Shown: positions 53,044 to 63,244 of the stretch, one piece after another
How positions within the stretch are numbered: the stretch's first letter is position 1
Layout of the letters: each line of letters starts with the position of its first letter
The notes under the pieces: model-generated
Database searches by the model: none
The model's input: the letters and a program-made list of their open reading frames with translations, nothing else
Told to the model about the DNA's origin: nothing
Position numbers and translations under genes: made by a program
Source: Paenibacillus sp. KS-LC4
Lineage (GTDB): Bacteria > Bacillota > Bacilli > Paenibacillales > Paenibacillaceae
Direction of reading: 5' to 3'
Assembly (NCBI RefSeq): GCF_036894955.1
Contig: NZ_CP145905.1
Coordinates: 3,056,501-3,120,500 of the forward strand
Length of the DNA stretch: 64,000 nucleotides

Positions 53044-54750
53044 CTAATTGATTTGAACCAGCTGCCATTGCTGATGCAGATCGCCGCGGTATAAATTTTG
53101 TTGGATCTTTGCACCATTTGCCGTGGAGGCGCCCAGAACCTCAACTGCTTTGTTGCTATTCACATTAAGGATGCTCCAGTATCCGTTACTAAGCTTGATT
53201 AATCGAAACTGCTGTGCTGTATTGGAGAGATCCTGCATAAGCTGAATCGCTTCTCCGTTATTTTTCGTTCCGTTACGAACATCCATAACTTTATTATCAG
53301 ATGAGCTCACGCTGCGCAGCTTGTAGTAGTTGTTGTAGGTTCCTTGATCCGTAACGACCCAGCGCTGCGCCGTCGTATTATTGTCCGTCGACTGTTGAAG
53401 CTGCAGGGCGTTCGTATTTTGCCCGCCCGGAACCTCTAGTGTTTTGCCTGAAGCGCGGTTCACAAGCTTGTACGTGGCACCGTTTGTCACTCCATTCCAA
53501 ACCCCATTCCAAGGATTGAACTGGGCACGTTCATAATACCATTCAAAAATAAAACGGGCCATGCCATCGCGGGCCGCGTTGCCATCATACAGCAAGCCAG
53601 CTGTCGGGTCTGCGAACGAGCTTCTCGTGCCGGAATTCAGCAAAAATCCGTTCATATGGACGGCAATGCTCACATTGCCTGCTGCTGTGAAGATCGCTTT
53701 CGTGTTTTTGCCGAATCCCTCGCTAGAGCCGTTAAACAGCTCCCAATAGGAGGAGTCTCCGGGTTGTGTCTTAAACCAGGTAGTTTCTGTAATATTGATT
53801 GGATAATAATCAGCGCAAGGCTTAATATTGGTATCCCACTGCTGCTGCAAAGGTGCATAATTGTCATTGGCGCCATAGCCTGGATACCAATGAACCGAAT
53901 AACCAACATTATTCAGTGGATCTGTCAGTGGATACGCTGCGCATAATTGATAGTATTGATCCCAGCCGAGCCCAGCCGCCCAGATAACATTATCTGCGCC
54001 TTTACTGCGAATGGTAGAGATTAATGAGTTTTGGAAATTTTTGAGCGAGTTCCAGTGGGCAACGAAATTGGATTGTGAAGGATGTCCGCCCCAAACACCG
54101 TTGACATCGGATAAAACAGGTTCATTGATTAGCTCGAACATGACGTTATCCGCGCTCTTAATGCCCGGCTGATCAGCTAGGTAGCCCCAGATCTGATTGA
54201 ATTTAGCAAGATTGTCGGGTGTTGTCGCTTGGTTGTTATTCAACGTGTAATCGAGACCGAGTGTTACATATAAGCCTTTAGTCTTCGCATAGCTGATATA
54301 AGGAATGATGACGTTCTGGGTGACGGCCTGCAAGCCAGCAAAGTTATAGGTGCCCGCTGCAACGTCTCCCATGTCTTCACGGTCTATAAATAGACGGACC
54401 TGATTCATATACCATCCATGGCTGTTGCCGTATTTAGCGGAAGTGCTCGTAAAGGTATCGGTAATATCCTTCAAATACGCCAAAATAGCAGCATGCCGAT
54501 TCCCGCCGTTCTGATTAAGATAGTAGTTGCTGTTCTGATAGGTCCAATAAGCACCGGAAGGCTGATGCCAGCCGCTAAGCAAAACGGGCTGACCATCAGT
54601 GTTTACTAGCTGGTTACCACTAACATGGAGCTTGGACATTGGCATGCCGACCCATGCTTCTGCAGCATTTCCAGTTAGCAGCATTGGTGACATCAATAGT
54701 GCGAGAAGCAGCATAATCTTGACTCCTAAGCTTACGTTCTTCTTAATCAT
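53044..54750 (-). CDS. Secreted GH5-type glycanase with C-terminal ricin-type CBM13
   Basis: A 568-residue secreted enzyme. A signal peptide (about 1-31) is followed by a GH5-like TIM barrel to about 410. Proposed acid/base is Glu210 (MFELINEPV) and nucleophile Glu322 (NITETTWF), numbered from ATG 54750. Residues 425-568 form a ricin B-type lectin with repeated ALQLQQSTDNNTTAQRW, AIQLMQDLSNTAQQF and KIQQNLYRGDLHQQW units. The first ATG (54759) directly abuts GGGAG, so the ATG nine bases on is preferred. The substrate (cellulose, mannan or xylan) cannot be fixed from sequence. It is the only minus-strand gene in the 37-kb polysaccharide locus and has its own promoter region, divergent from the esterase gene. 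Confidence 0.88.
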   Translation of the reverse strand: MIKKNVSLGVKIMLLLALLMSPMLLTGNAAEAWVGMPMSKLHVSGNQLVNTDGQPVLLSGWHQPSGAYWTYQNSNYYLNQNGGNRHAAILAYLKDITDTFTSTSAKYGNSHGWYMNQVRLFIDREDMGDVAAGTYNFAGLQAVTQNVIIPYISYAKTKGLYVTLGLDYTLNNNQATTPDNLAKFNQIWGYLADQPGIKSADNVMFELINEPVLSDVNGVWGGHPSQSNFVAHWNSLKNFQNSLISTIRSKGADNVIWAAGLGWDQYYQLCAAYPLTDPLNNVGYSVHWYPGYGANDNYAPLQQQWDTNIKPCADYYPINITETTWFKTQPGDSSYWELFNGSSEGFGKNTKAIFTAAGNVSIAVHMNGFLLNSGTRSSFADPTAGLLYDGNAARDGMARFIFEWYYERAQFNPWNGVWNGVTNGATYKLVNRASGKTLEVPGGQNTNALQLQQSTDNNTTAQRWVVTDQGTYNNYYKLRSVSSSDNKVMDVRNGTKNNGEAIQLMQDLSNTAQQFRLIKLSNGYWSILNVNSNKAVEVLGASTANGAKIQQNLYRGDLHQQWQLVQIN

Positions 54751-54898
54751 TTGATACATCTCCCTTATTTTTGATTTATGTCATTCATGGTAGTACGTAG
54801 GCAGGGTGCAGCAGTCAATACCTTTCTCTGTGGGGGGACAACGGAACTGAATGTATACGCTTGCAAAATGAGTTTACTACTAGGCAATGATCGACGGA

Positions 54899-54974
54899 AA
54901 CCTGTCGAATGATGGGGAATGCCCCGCCTAACTCTACTTTTGGGGTAGGAGAAAGAAGTATGAATCGACAGGTT
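54899..54974 (+). other. Candidate structured RNA: three-way junction in the esterase leader
   Basis: A 10-bp outer stem, AACCTGTCGA (54899-54908) with TCGACAGGTT (54965-54974), encloses two hairpins: GGGG-AATG-CCCC (54914-54925) and CTCTAC with GTAGGAG (54932-54937 and 54945-54951, one bulged G). This is the plan of a three-way junction. I do not recognise a known riboswitch class. It lies 65 bases upstream of the esterase start. Structure is predicted by eye only. Confidence 0.4.
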
Positions 54975-54984
54975 GTTAGTTCTA

Positions 54985-55843
<859 letters not shown>

Positions 55844-55918
55844 GCTGCCAGCCGTCATAACCTGGCGAGTTGGGATCGAATCGAAGCACAGTTTCCGCTA
55901 ATTTAATGTACGTGGCTT

Positions 55919-55950
55919 GGCAGTCGACCTGAGGGTCGCTGCCTTTTTTT
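55919..55950 (+). terminator. Terminator after the esterase gene
   Basis: GGCAG-T-CGACC pairs with GGTCG-CTGCC (55919-55943) with one bulged T and is followed by seven T. The rest of 55951-56140 shows no gene. Confidence 0.9.
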
Positions 55951-56140
55951 GTTGGAATAATGACAGAGAAGAGAGAGGGCGATACCCATTCGGTTAGAGT
56001 ATTGCATGAAGCTTAGGCTGAAAAATAAAGAAATAGAAAAAGTAACTTTTGAATAAAAGAGGTCACCTGCGATAGAGAGAACCTGACTCTTCCTCCACTA
56101 TAATAAATCTATCCTGTTAATAAGAGTGAGGTTAAAGACT

Positions 56141-57121
56141 ATGGCTACTCCATCCCCTGTAAATTCTTTGTCTAAGCAAGCGCATTCACAGCGACAGAGG
56201 GGCATCACCCTTTTGCTGCGAAATGTGGTGAAGCATCGCGTGCTGCTGCTAATGCTGCTGCCGACGAGCCTTATTTTTTTTGTTAACTGCTATATCCCGA
56301 TGTTTGGGGTCTTCATTGCTTTCAAAAATATTAACTATATTGATGGCATTTTGGGCAGCCCGTGGACGGGGCTGGACAATTTCCGATTCCTCTTCGCGAC
56401 CTCAGATGCATGGCGAGTAACCATTAATACGGTTTCCTACAATGTCGTCTTTATTGTATCCGGGCTAATTCTTTCGGTTGCGGTCGCCATTGCCGTTAAT
56501 GAAGTGCGTGCCAAGCTTGCCTCGCGAGTCTATCAGACGATTATGATTATGCCGAATTTTTTGTCTATGGTCGTTGTTAGCTATATCGTGTACGCTTTTC
56601 TGCATCCGGAATACGGCTTTTTGGTGAAATATATTTTGCCTTTGTTCGGCTACTCTTCCGTAAATGCTTATATGCACCCACAGGCATGGCCTTATATTTT
56701 ATGGATAACCAAAATGTGGCACTCTATCGGCATAGGCAGCGTCATCTACCTGGCGGCAATAACCGGGATCAGTGAGGAGCTGTATGAAGCTGCGAAAATG
56801 GATGGCGCTAGCAAATGGCAGCAGATCACCCGAATCACGATTCCGCTCCTTACTCCTGTGATGGTCATCCTGACGATTTTAAATTTAGGAGGTATTTTCC
56901 GCTCCGATTTTGGCTTGTTCTATCACGTTACGCTGGACTCTGGCGCGTTGCGTTCTACGACAGATGTTATTGATACTTATGTTTACAGAGGCTTGATTCA
57001 GCTCAATGATTTGGGAATGTCCTCTGCAGCTAATTTTTACCAATCGGTTGTTGGATTTTTCCTTGTCATTGGAGCCAATAGTCTGGCCCGTAAACTTAAT
57101 CGCGATACAGCACTTTTCTAG
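56141..57121 (+). CDS. ABC transporter permease 3a (LplB-like)
   Basis: A 326-residue permease with six predicted helices, the first VLLLMLLPTSLIFFVNCYI. The EAA loop is YEAAKMDGASKWQQITRITIPL. ATG 56141 follows GAGG at nine bases; GTG 56126 lies inside that region. It opens operon 3, in which the permeases come before the binding protein, the reverse order to systems 1 and 2. Confidence 0.92.
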   Translation: MATPSPVNSLSKQAHSQRQRGITLLLRNVVKHRVLLLMLLPTSLIFFVNCYIPMFGVFIAFKNINYIDGILGSPWTGLDNFRFLFATSDAWRVTINTVSYNVVFIVSGLILSVAVAIAVNEVRAKLASRVYQTIMIMPNFLSMVVVSYIVYAFLHPEYGFLVKYILPLFGYSSVNAYMHPQAWPYILWITKMWHSIGIGSVIYLAAITGISEELYEAAKMDGASKWQQITRITIPLLTPVMVILTILNLGGIFRSDFGLFYHVTLDSGALRSTTDVIDTYVYRGLIQLNDLGMSSAANFYQSVVGFFLVIGANSLARKLNRDTALF

Positions 57122-57135
57122 AACGGAGAATCGAA

Positions 57136-58050
57136 ATGAACCCAAAAGCAAGCGTTAAAACGTCTCAGAAGGCCTCCAAGCTAGCCGAAACGATACTTCA
57201 CATCATATTCATCGCTTTTAGTCTTGCATGTATTCTGCCTATCGTGCTGATTGTCGCTATTTCGTTTTCAGATGAAAAATTACTGACTTTACAGGGCTAC
57301 AAGTTCTGGCCTGACAAACTGGACGTATCCGCTTATCAATATTTATTTACCAATTCCACAACACTCGTAAAAGCCTATGGGGTTAGCCTTAGCGTTACCA
57401 TTATTGGCACGATAATGGCAGTATTATTAATTGCCTTATACGCCTATCCTATTTTTCGCAAGGATTTTCCTTTCAAAAAAGCTTTTAATTTTTATCTGCT
57501 GATTACGATGCTTTTCTCAGGAGGGCTGGTGCCGTTCTATCTGCTATACGTCAATTTTTTGGAGCTGAAGGACTCGTTCGCCGCACTAATTCTTCCTGGC
57601 CTTTCGAACGCGTTTTATATTTTCATTACTCGTACCTTCTTTCAGCAGACTATCCCGGAAGAGATGATTGAATCGGGTAAATTAGACGGAGCATCGGAGT
57701 GGCGAATTTTCTTCCAGCTGGTTCTTCCTATATCACTTCCCGTCCTTGCAACGGTCGGTTTGTTCACGACGCTGATGTATTGGAACGATTGGTTCAATTC
57801 CATGTTATTCATTAATGATACGGATAAATTTTCCTTGCAGTATGTCATGATTCAAATGATTCGCCAAGCAGAGTTTTTTAAAAATCAATTGGCGGGCAGC
57901 GGCGTAGCTCTTATGGTGCAAGAAGCGGTTCCAACGGAAAGCCTTCGCATGGCGATGGTGGTCGTCTCGATTGGGCCTATCCTATTTGTTTATCCATTTT
58001 TCCAGAAGTATTTCACCAAGGGTCTTACCATCGGGGCTATCAAAGGTTAA
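57136..58050 (+). CDS. ABC transporter permease 3b (LplC/YtcP-like)
   Basis: A 304-residue permease, partner of 3a, starting 15 bases after it. Its first helix is IIFIAFSLACILPIVLIVAIS. The EAA loop is IESGKLDGASEWRIFFQLVLPI and the C terminus is FFQKYFTKGLTIGAIKG. The binding-protein gene follows after 65 bases without a terminator. Confidence 0.93.
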   Translation: MNPKASVKTSQKASKLAETILHIIFIAFSLACILPIVLIVAISFSDEKLLTLQGYKFWPDKLDVSAYQYLFTNSTTLVKAYGVSLSVTIIGTIMAVLLIALYAYPIFRKDFPFKKAFNFYLLITMLFSGGLVPFYLLYVNFLELKDSFAALILPGLSNAFYIFITRTFFQQTIPEEMIESGKLDGASEWRIFFQLVLPISLPVLATVGLFTTLMYWNDWFNSMLFINDTDKFSLQYVMIQMIRQAEFFKNQLAGSGVALMVQEAVPTESLRMAMVVVSIGPILFVYPFFQKYFTKGLTIGAIKG

Positions 58051-58115
58051 TTCGTCTAACTCTAGCTAAATAGCTGGTTAGAATATATGATTATAGGAAT
58101 AGGGGAGGCAACAAC

Positions 58116-59708
58116 ATGAAGAAAGTGAAAGGGTATGGTATTGCGCTTGCTTGGTTAACCGTGACTATGCTCGCAATCTCCGGGTGCAGCAGCAATGCAG
58201 GCTCAACAGGTTCGCCTAACGTAGAACCGGCGTCAACCAGCAAGCCATCTGGAGACAACGCATCTGGAAATCCCGACATCTCGAAGTACCGCATGCTCAA
58301 GGTGTACACGGTAGGTAATTTCCCTCAGAACGACTCGAAGGAAGTTATAGCAGAAATCAACAAATATTTAAAAGAGAAAATTAATGCCGAGATTGACTTT
58401 CAAGGACTTCCTTGGTCCACATGGTCGGAAAAGATGGCGCTTGCCTACCAGTCCGGCGAACAAGTAGATTTAACCTTTGCTCCAAACTGGGCTGATTTTG
58501 CTAATAATGTATCAAAGGGAGCTTTCCTCCCGCTTGATGATCTGTTAGCCCAATATGGACAAGGCATTACCGAGACGCTAGATCCCCGTTTTCTTGACGG
58601 TGGCAAAGTAGATGATAAAATCTATGCCATTCCAACCAATAAAGAAATTGGTGAAAGCCATACGATTATGTTTAGGAAGGATCTAGTAGATAAATATGGA
58701 TTTGATATCAACTCGATTAATACGCTGGAGGATTTGGAGCCATGGCTTCAAACGATTAAGGATAAGGAGCCTGGCATTGCTCCAATCTGGCTCTCGGGCA
58801 GCGGCTCCGATACACTTGGTTATTTCGACAAAACAAGGCCAAGTGTAGCAGAAAACTTTCGTTACGAGCTTGTAGCGGGTGCGCCTGCCGGAATCGTACT
58901 GGACACGAAGACAGACAAGATGATCATCAGCTCTATGGAGTCCGATATGGCTATTTATCGCATGAAGCTCTACAGTGACTGGTTTAAGAAGGGGTTCATT
59001 AACCAAGATGCCGCAACAACCAAAACGAGTGCCGAAGACGCGCTTAAGGCTGGGAAAACGTGGATGAAGTTCGGTTCCGACAAGCCGGACTCCGATAAAG
59101 AGGATTCCATCGCTACAGGCATTGAGCTCGTCAAGCTTAAAGGCAATGATCCCGAGATCAGCACGGCTAGCGTTAGCAATTCCATGATGGCCATAGGGCG
59201 TACATCCGTTGATCCGGAGCGGACGATGATGCTGCTGAATCTTTTGCATACCGATAAGAAGCTAATTAATTTGATTGACTTCGGTGTGGAAAATCGGCAA
59301 TATGTCAAGGTAGAAGGTACGGATAATTTCATTAAGCTGCCGGCTGGCATGGCTACCCGTGCGGATACGGGATGGGCTCCGGGCATTGAATGGATGTTCG
59401 GCAATCAGACGCTCACTTATTTGTGGGAAGGAGAAAGCGCTGACAAATGGGAGAAGTTCAAGGCTTATAACGAGAAATCCCATAAGGTGAAGTCATTCGG
59501 CTTTAACTTTAATACGGTTCCTGTCAAAACGGAGGTGTCCGTCGTCAGCAATATTATTAAGGAATATCGCCCGCTCCTTGAAACAGGAAGCTTGGACGCA
59601 GACAAGGTTTTGGCTGAATATAATGAAAAGCTGAAAGCCAATGGTATCGAGAATATTCGCGCCGAGGTTCAAAAGCAATACGATGAATGGAAAGCGAAGC
59701 AACCATAA
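58116..59708 (+). CDS. Sugar ABC transporter substrate-binding lipoprotein 3 (LplA-like)
   Basis: A 530-residue solute-binding lipoprotein. The signal peptide ends at the lipobox ISGC (Cys about 24), with a Ser/Gly/Pro-rich linker to about 50. The mature domain has LKVYTVGNFPQNDSKEVIAEINKYL, FLPLDDLLAQYGQGI and KIYAIPTNKEIGESHTIMFRKD. ATG 58116 follows AGGGGAGG. A hairpin after its stop separates it from the kinase and regulator genes. The ligand is unknown. Confidence 0.93.
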   Translation: MKKVKGYGIALAWLTVTMLAISGCSSNAGSTGSPNVEPASTSKPSGDNASGNPDISKYRMLKVYTVGNFPQNDSKEVIAEINKYLKEKINAEIDFQGLPWSTWSEKMALAYQSGEQVDLTFAPNWADFANNVSKGAFLPLDDLLAQYGQGITETLDPRFLDGGKVDDKIYAIPTNKEIGESHTIMFRKDLVDKYGFDINSINTLEDLEPWLQTIKDKEPGIAPIWLSGSGSDTLGYFDKTRPSVAENFRYELVAGAPAGIVLDTKTDKMIISSMESDMAIYRMKLYSDWFKKGFINQDAATTKTSAEDALKAGKTWMKFGSDKPDSDKEDSIATGIELVKLKGNDPEISTASVSNSMMAIGRTSVDPERTMMLLNLLHTDKKLINLIDFGVENRQYVKVEGTDNFIKLPAGMATRADTGWAPGIEWMFGNQTLTYLWEGESADKWEKFKAYNEKSHKVKSFGFNFNTVPVKTEVSVVSNIIKEYRPLLETGSLDADKVLAEYNEKLKANGIENIRAEVQKQYDEWKAKQP

Positions 59709-59712
59709 GCAA

Positions 59713-59749
59713 GCAAAGGGGAAGACTGATGAGGTCTTTCCCCTTTTGC
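59713..59749 (+). terminator. Hairpin between binding protein 3 and kinase 3
   Basis: GCAAAGGGGAAGAC (59713-59726) pairs with GTCTTTCCCCTTTTGC (59734-59749) allowing two bulged bases. The T tract is inside the right arm, so it may act as a partial terminator. Confidence 0.65.
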
Positions 59750-59789
59750 GCCTCACAGGCGTTAATAGGATAGAAAAAGGAGAGAAAAT

Positions 59790-61526
59790 GTGAAATTATC
59801 TTTGCAATTTAAAGTTAGCGCTCTCGTTTTGCTTCTAGTGACGCCTATTTTTCTTTTTTTATACTATACTAACATCTATTCTACAAACATAGTTCGGGAG
59901 AAAGTGGCAAAATCTGCATCGGATACACTGACCCTTCACTTAGGTGCTCTTGATGAATTGCTAGAGCAGACGAGCACTTATTTGCTTCGCACTTCAAACG
60001 AGAGCATGCTGCTCGAGCTATACTCGGAAAGTGATCCGAAAAGTGTAAACTATTATTTATCCATCCGAAAATTAATGGATCAATGGTATAGCGATGTCAG
60101 CTACTACTCCAGTATTCGCAGCGTGTTTGTGTATCACCCTGATCGAGATGAACTTTTCCTTAGCAGCCAAAAGGAGTATTACAAGGAGAAGGACGCCATC
60201 CGTTTTGGACTGTCTTCTCAGCTGAAGACCTTCAAGCTTCCGACTTCTTTGAAGTGGGAAATCGTTACGGTCGGAGGTGAGCCGGTCTTATTTAAGGTGC
60301 TGCCTGATAAAAGTGGAAGGCTGCTCATCGGTGTACTTGTCAGCATTGACTCATTGGCACAGCCTTTAACCCAATTGGAGTCTGTAAGGAGCGACGAAAA
60401 GATCGGCATCATCTCCAAAGATGGCAACCTGTTATGGGGACAATTCTCGAGGGAGGATCTTGACTTGCTCCGCAGTAAGTTGAAGGAGCAATCGAATCAT
60501 GCTAACGCATCATTGCGCCTCCATGATGGGAGCAGCTACTTGTTTGTAGACAAACCGTCCATTTTCTCGGATCTCAACGTATTCATTCTGTTGGATGAAG
60601 AGTCGCTTTTGGATGAATTGCCTATGTTCCAACGCGTCATTAAAGCGATTCCTATCGCAGTGATTGTCATATTGGTTATTATGTTCTTTCTACTAAATCG
60701 GCTCGTGTTTAAGCCTATACAACAGTTGACCAGCGGGATGCGCATACTAGGAAAGGGACAACTGGATTACCGCCTTAAGGAAGGGAAATCGAAGGAGTTC
60801 CAGTTGATTACAGAGCAGTTCAATCGGATGGCCGAACAAATCGGAAATCTTAAGATCGATGTATATGAAGAGAAAATGAAAGTGCAGCAAGCAGAGCTTA
60901 AGCATCTTCAAGCTCAAATAAACCCGCATTTTTTCTTGAACTCTTTGAATATTGTCTTTCATCTTGTAGAGCTTCAGAAGTATTCGCTGATTAAGAAAAT
61001 AATTGCCCATCTCGTTTCCTATTTCAGATTCATCATGAGCACGAACGATACGTGGATTACGCTTACTAGTGAATTGAATCATATTCGAAATTATATGGAA
61101 ATACAGATGGTTATGTACCCAGGCAAGCTTAGCTTTCATGATCAATTCCCGAAGGAGCTGGAAAATGCGCTCATACCACCCTTGCTTGTGCAGCCATTCG
61201 TAGAAAATGCGATTAAGCATGGATTTATTAATAACACAAAACCATTTAGAGTCAGCATTACGATAAATGAAGAGGTTAGCAAGGATGACGCTAGGTGTAT
61301 GGCCATCCAAATCAGTGACACTGGTCCGGGCTTCTCCGAGCTTCAGCTCGAAAGGCTTAACCTGGGGTTGTATGAAAAAGATCCGACTGACCGTCAATTA
61401 GGGATATGGAATGTACGCCGACGCTTGAGTATGTTCTATAATGAACGGACGAGTATTACCTTTAGCAATGATCCTCAGGGCGGTGGAGTAATAAAAATAA
61501 TGTTGCCTATACATAGGAGGCTGTGA
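59790..61526 (+). CDS. Sensor histidine kinase 3 (YesM-like)
   Basis: A 578-residue membrane kinase. Helix 1 (VSALVLLLVTPIFLFLYY), an extracellular sensor of about 260 residues, helix 2 (IPIAVIVILVIMFFLLN) and HAMP precede phosphoacceptor His380 (INPHFFLNSLNIVF). The ATP site shows FVENAIKHGF, DTGPGF and GIWNVRRRL. The start is GTG 59790 after AAAGGAG. Its end nearly abuts the regulator gene, and a GTG overlaps its stop codon. It probably senses the sugar handled by ABC system 3. Confidence 0.94.
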   Translation: MKLSLQFKVSALVLLLVTPIFLFLYYTNIYSTNIVREKVAKSASDTLTLHLGALDELLEQTSTYLLRTSNESMLLELYSESDPKSVNYYLSIRKLMDQWYSDVSYYSSIRSVFVYHPDRDELFLSSQKEYYKEKDAIRFGLSSQLKTFKLPTSLKWEIVTVGGEPVLFKVLPDKSGRLLIGVLVSIDSLAQPLTQLESVRSDEKIGIISKDGNLLWGQFSREDLDLLRSKLKEQSNHANASLRLHDGSSYLFVDKPSIFSDLNVFILLDEESLLDELPMFQRVIKAIPIAVIVILVIMFFLLNRLVFKPIQQLTSGMRILGKGQLDYRLKEGKSKEFQLITEQFNRMAEQIGNLKIDVYEEKMKVQQAELKHLQAQINPHFFLNSLNIVFHLVELQKYSLIKKIIAHLVSYFRFIMSTNDTWITLTSELNHIRNYMEIQMVMYPGKLSFHDQFPKELENALIPPLLVQPFVENAIKHGFINNTKPFRVSITINEEVSKDDARCMAIQISDTGPGFSELQLERLNLGLYEKDPTDRQLGIWNVRRRLSMFYNERTSITFSNDPQGGGVIKIMLPIHRRL

Positions 61527-61534
61527 TCTTACAA

Positions 61535-63166
61535 ATGTACCGGATATTGATCGTCGATGACCAATATTTTGCCTTGCTCGGTTTGCAGCAAGGCGTGAAT
61601 TGGGACGAATTAGGTATTGCAGATGTCCATCTGGCGGAAAACGTAGAACAAGCAGTGGAGTGTCTGGAGCGCCACCCTATAGATTTACTTATTTGTGATA
61701 TTGAGATGCCAGGGAGGAGCGGACTGGAATTATTGGTCTGGGTATCGCAGCACTCACCGGACACGCTAACGATTATGCTCACCTGCCATGCTGATTTTGA
61801 GTATGCACAGCAGGCCATCCAGCATGGGGCGTTCCATTATTTGCTGAAGCCTGTCGATTACGAGCAATTAAAGCAGGTGGCAAGCTCAGCTATTGCAGAA
61901 GTCGCAAGAAAGAAAGAGCAGCATAAGTTTGAAATACTTATACGAGACTATCGAAGAAAATGGGAGCATCAGCTTCCTATATTAGTAGAACGCTTCTGGC
62001 AAGACATCCTTAGCCAGCGCACCTCTCTTCTTCTGGAATCGTTGCAGATATCTGCGCAAACTTGCGGCCTGGATCTCAAAAAGGAGGATCGTTATATTCT
62101 AGTTTTATTAGGCCTGGAACAATGGAAGGAAAATTTAAGCGCTCGTGATGAGGCTATTATGGAGTACGCCCTTCGCAATTTGGCTGGAGAACTGCTTCTC
62201 AGAGGGCTAGAGGGCGTCGTACTTCAAGATCATGTAGGCCTTAATTTGGCGATTATCTATGTGAGGGACGAAGAGGTTGTTGTTGGTAATGTGCTTGATT
62301 ACAATTGCCGGCAGTTTCTTAATGAGTGCAAACGGATTTTTCATTGTTCCTTATCGATTTATATCAGCCCGACCGTATTGCTGCCTGAAATCGTTAGCGC
62401 TTACGCTCATGTGACAGAAAGAGAGCAGAGCAACCTAAACAGCTCACAGCAAATTTTCACTCCGACTTATCCGCCTTCCACTAGGCTGTTAAATCAGCTG
62501 CCGGTAGTTGCTCCAATAAACTTGTTTGCAGAGTGGGCGACCATTCTCGAGCTCGGCGAGCTGGAGGAGCTGGATAGCCGTGTTAAGCAATGGTTCTGTA
62601 GCAGTGAGGCGATCATATGGACGAAAGAATCGCATCGACAATTTATTCATGGCATCCTTTTTATCGTGCATACCATTTTGGCCAAAAAAGGTTTGTCCAT
62701 GCACGAGTCAGTGGAGTTAAAGCAATTATTGGATAAGGAAAGTTACCCAAAGCATTCGGTAGGTTTGCAAAATTGGACACGGGGGATTCTAGGGGTGACC
62801 GTATTACTTCTTAGGACAAGCAAGAACGTTTCCTCTACCGTCGTCACCAAGATCAGACATTACATTCGTTCACGTTTAAATCAGGAAATCACTCGCGAAG
62901 AACTGGCCGCCCATGTCTATCTAAACCCGGCGTATTTATCCAGATTGTTCAAGAAGGAGACCGGATTATCGTTGTCGGACGCTATTATTCAGGAACGAAT
63001 ACAGGAGGCTAAGCGATTGCTGGAAGAAACCGAATACAAAATTACCGATATTGCGGAAAAGGTTGGGTATACCAGCTTGGGAAGCTTCTCTAACTTATTC
63101 AAACGAGTTGTCGGCGTTACGCCGCAGCTATATCGAGCTCGAAAAAAAACGAATCAAACCAGCTAG
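61535..63166 (+). CDS. Response regulator 3 (YesN-like)
   Basis: A 543-residue regulator. The receiver begins MYRILIVDDQ with phosphoacceptor Asp55 (LLICDIEMP) and the Lys in YLLKPVD. The C-terminal AraC pair is ITREELAAHVYLNPAYLSRLFKKETG and ITDIAEKVGYTSLGSFSNLFKR. ATG 61535 places the acidic residues and Asp55 exactly as in regulators 1 and 2. GTG 61523, which overlaps the kinase stop, is two bases from AGGAGG and remains possible. The third base of the acidic triad motif is Gln rather than Glu. Confidence 0.94.
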   Translation: MYRILIVDDQYFALLGLQQGVNWDELGIADVHLAENVEQAVECLERHPIDLLICDIEMPGRSGLELLVWVSQHSPDTLTIMLTCHADFEYAQQAIQHGAFHYLLKPVDYEQLKQVASSAIAEVARKKEQHKFEILIRDYRRKWEHQLPILVERFWQDILSQRTSLLLESLQISAQTCGLDLKKEDRYILVLLGLEQWKENLSARDEAIMEYALRNLAGELLLRGLEGVVLQDHVGLNLAIIYVRDEEVVVGNVLDYNCRQFLNECKRIFHCSLSIYISPTVLLPEIVSAYAHVTEREQSNLNSSQQIFTPTYPPSTRLLNQLPVVAPINLFAEWATILELGELEELDSRVKQWFCSSEAIIWTKESHRQFIHGILFIVHTILAKKGLSMHESVELKQLLDKESYPKHSVGLQNWTRGILGVTVLLLRTSKNVSSTVVTKIRHYIRSRLNQEITREELAAHVYLNPAYLSRLFKKETGLSLSDAIIQERIQEAKRLLEETEYKITDIAEKVGYTSLGSFSNLFKRVVGVTPQLYRARKKTNQTS

Positions 63167-63206
63167 ACGACACTGTTAATCGTTTGGTACAATATATAAG
63201 AACGTT

Positions 63207-63223
63207 GTTTTATATTATAAAAC
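63207..63223. promoter_or_regulatory. Palindrome before the IclR-family gene
   Basis: GTTTTATA and TATAAAAC surround one central T, a perfect 8-bp inverted repeat of 17 bases. It overlaps AT-rich promoter-like sequence 22 bases before the start, the expected place for an autoregulatory operator. Confidence 0.6.
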
Positions 63224-63244
63224 GAAAGGAGGGGTATGTATTTT

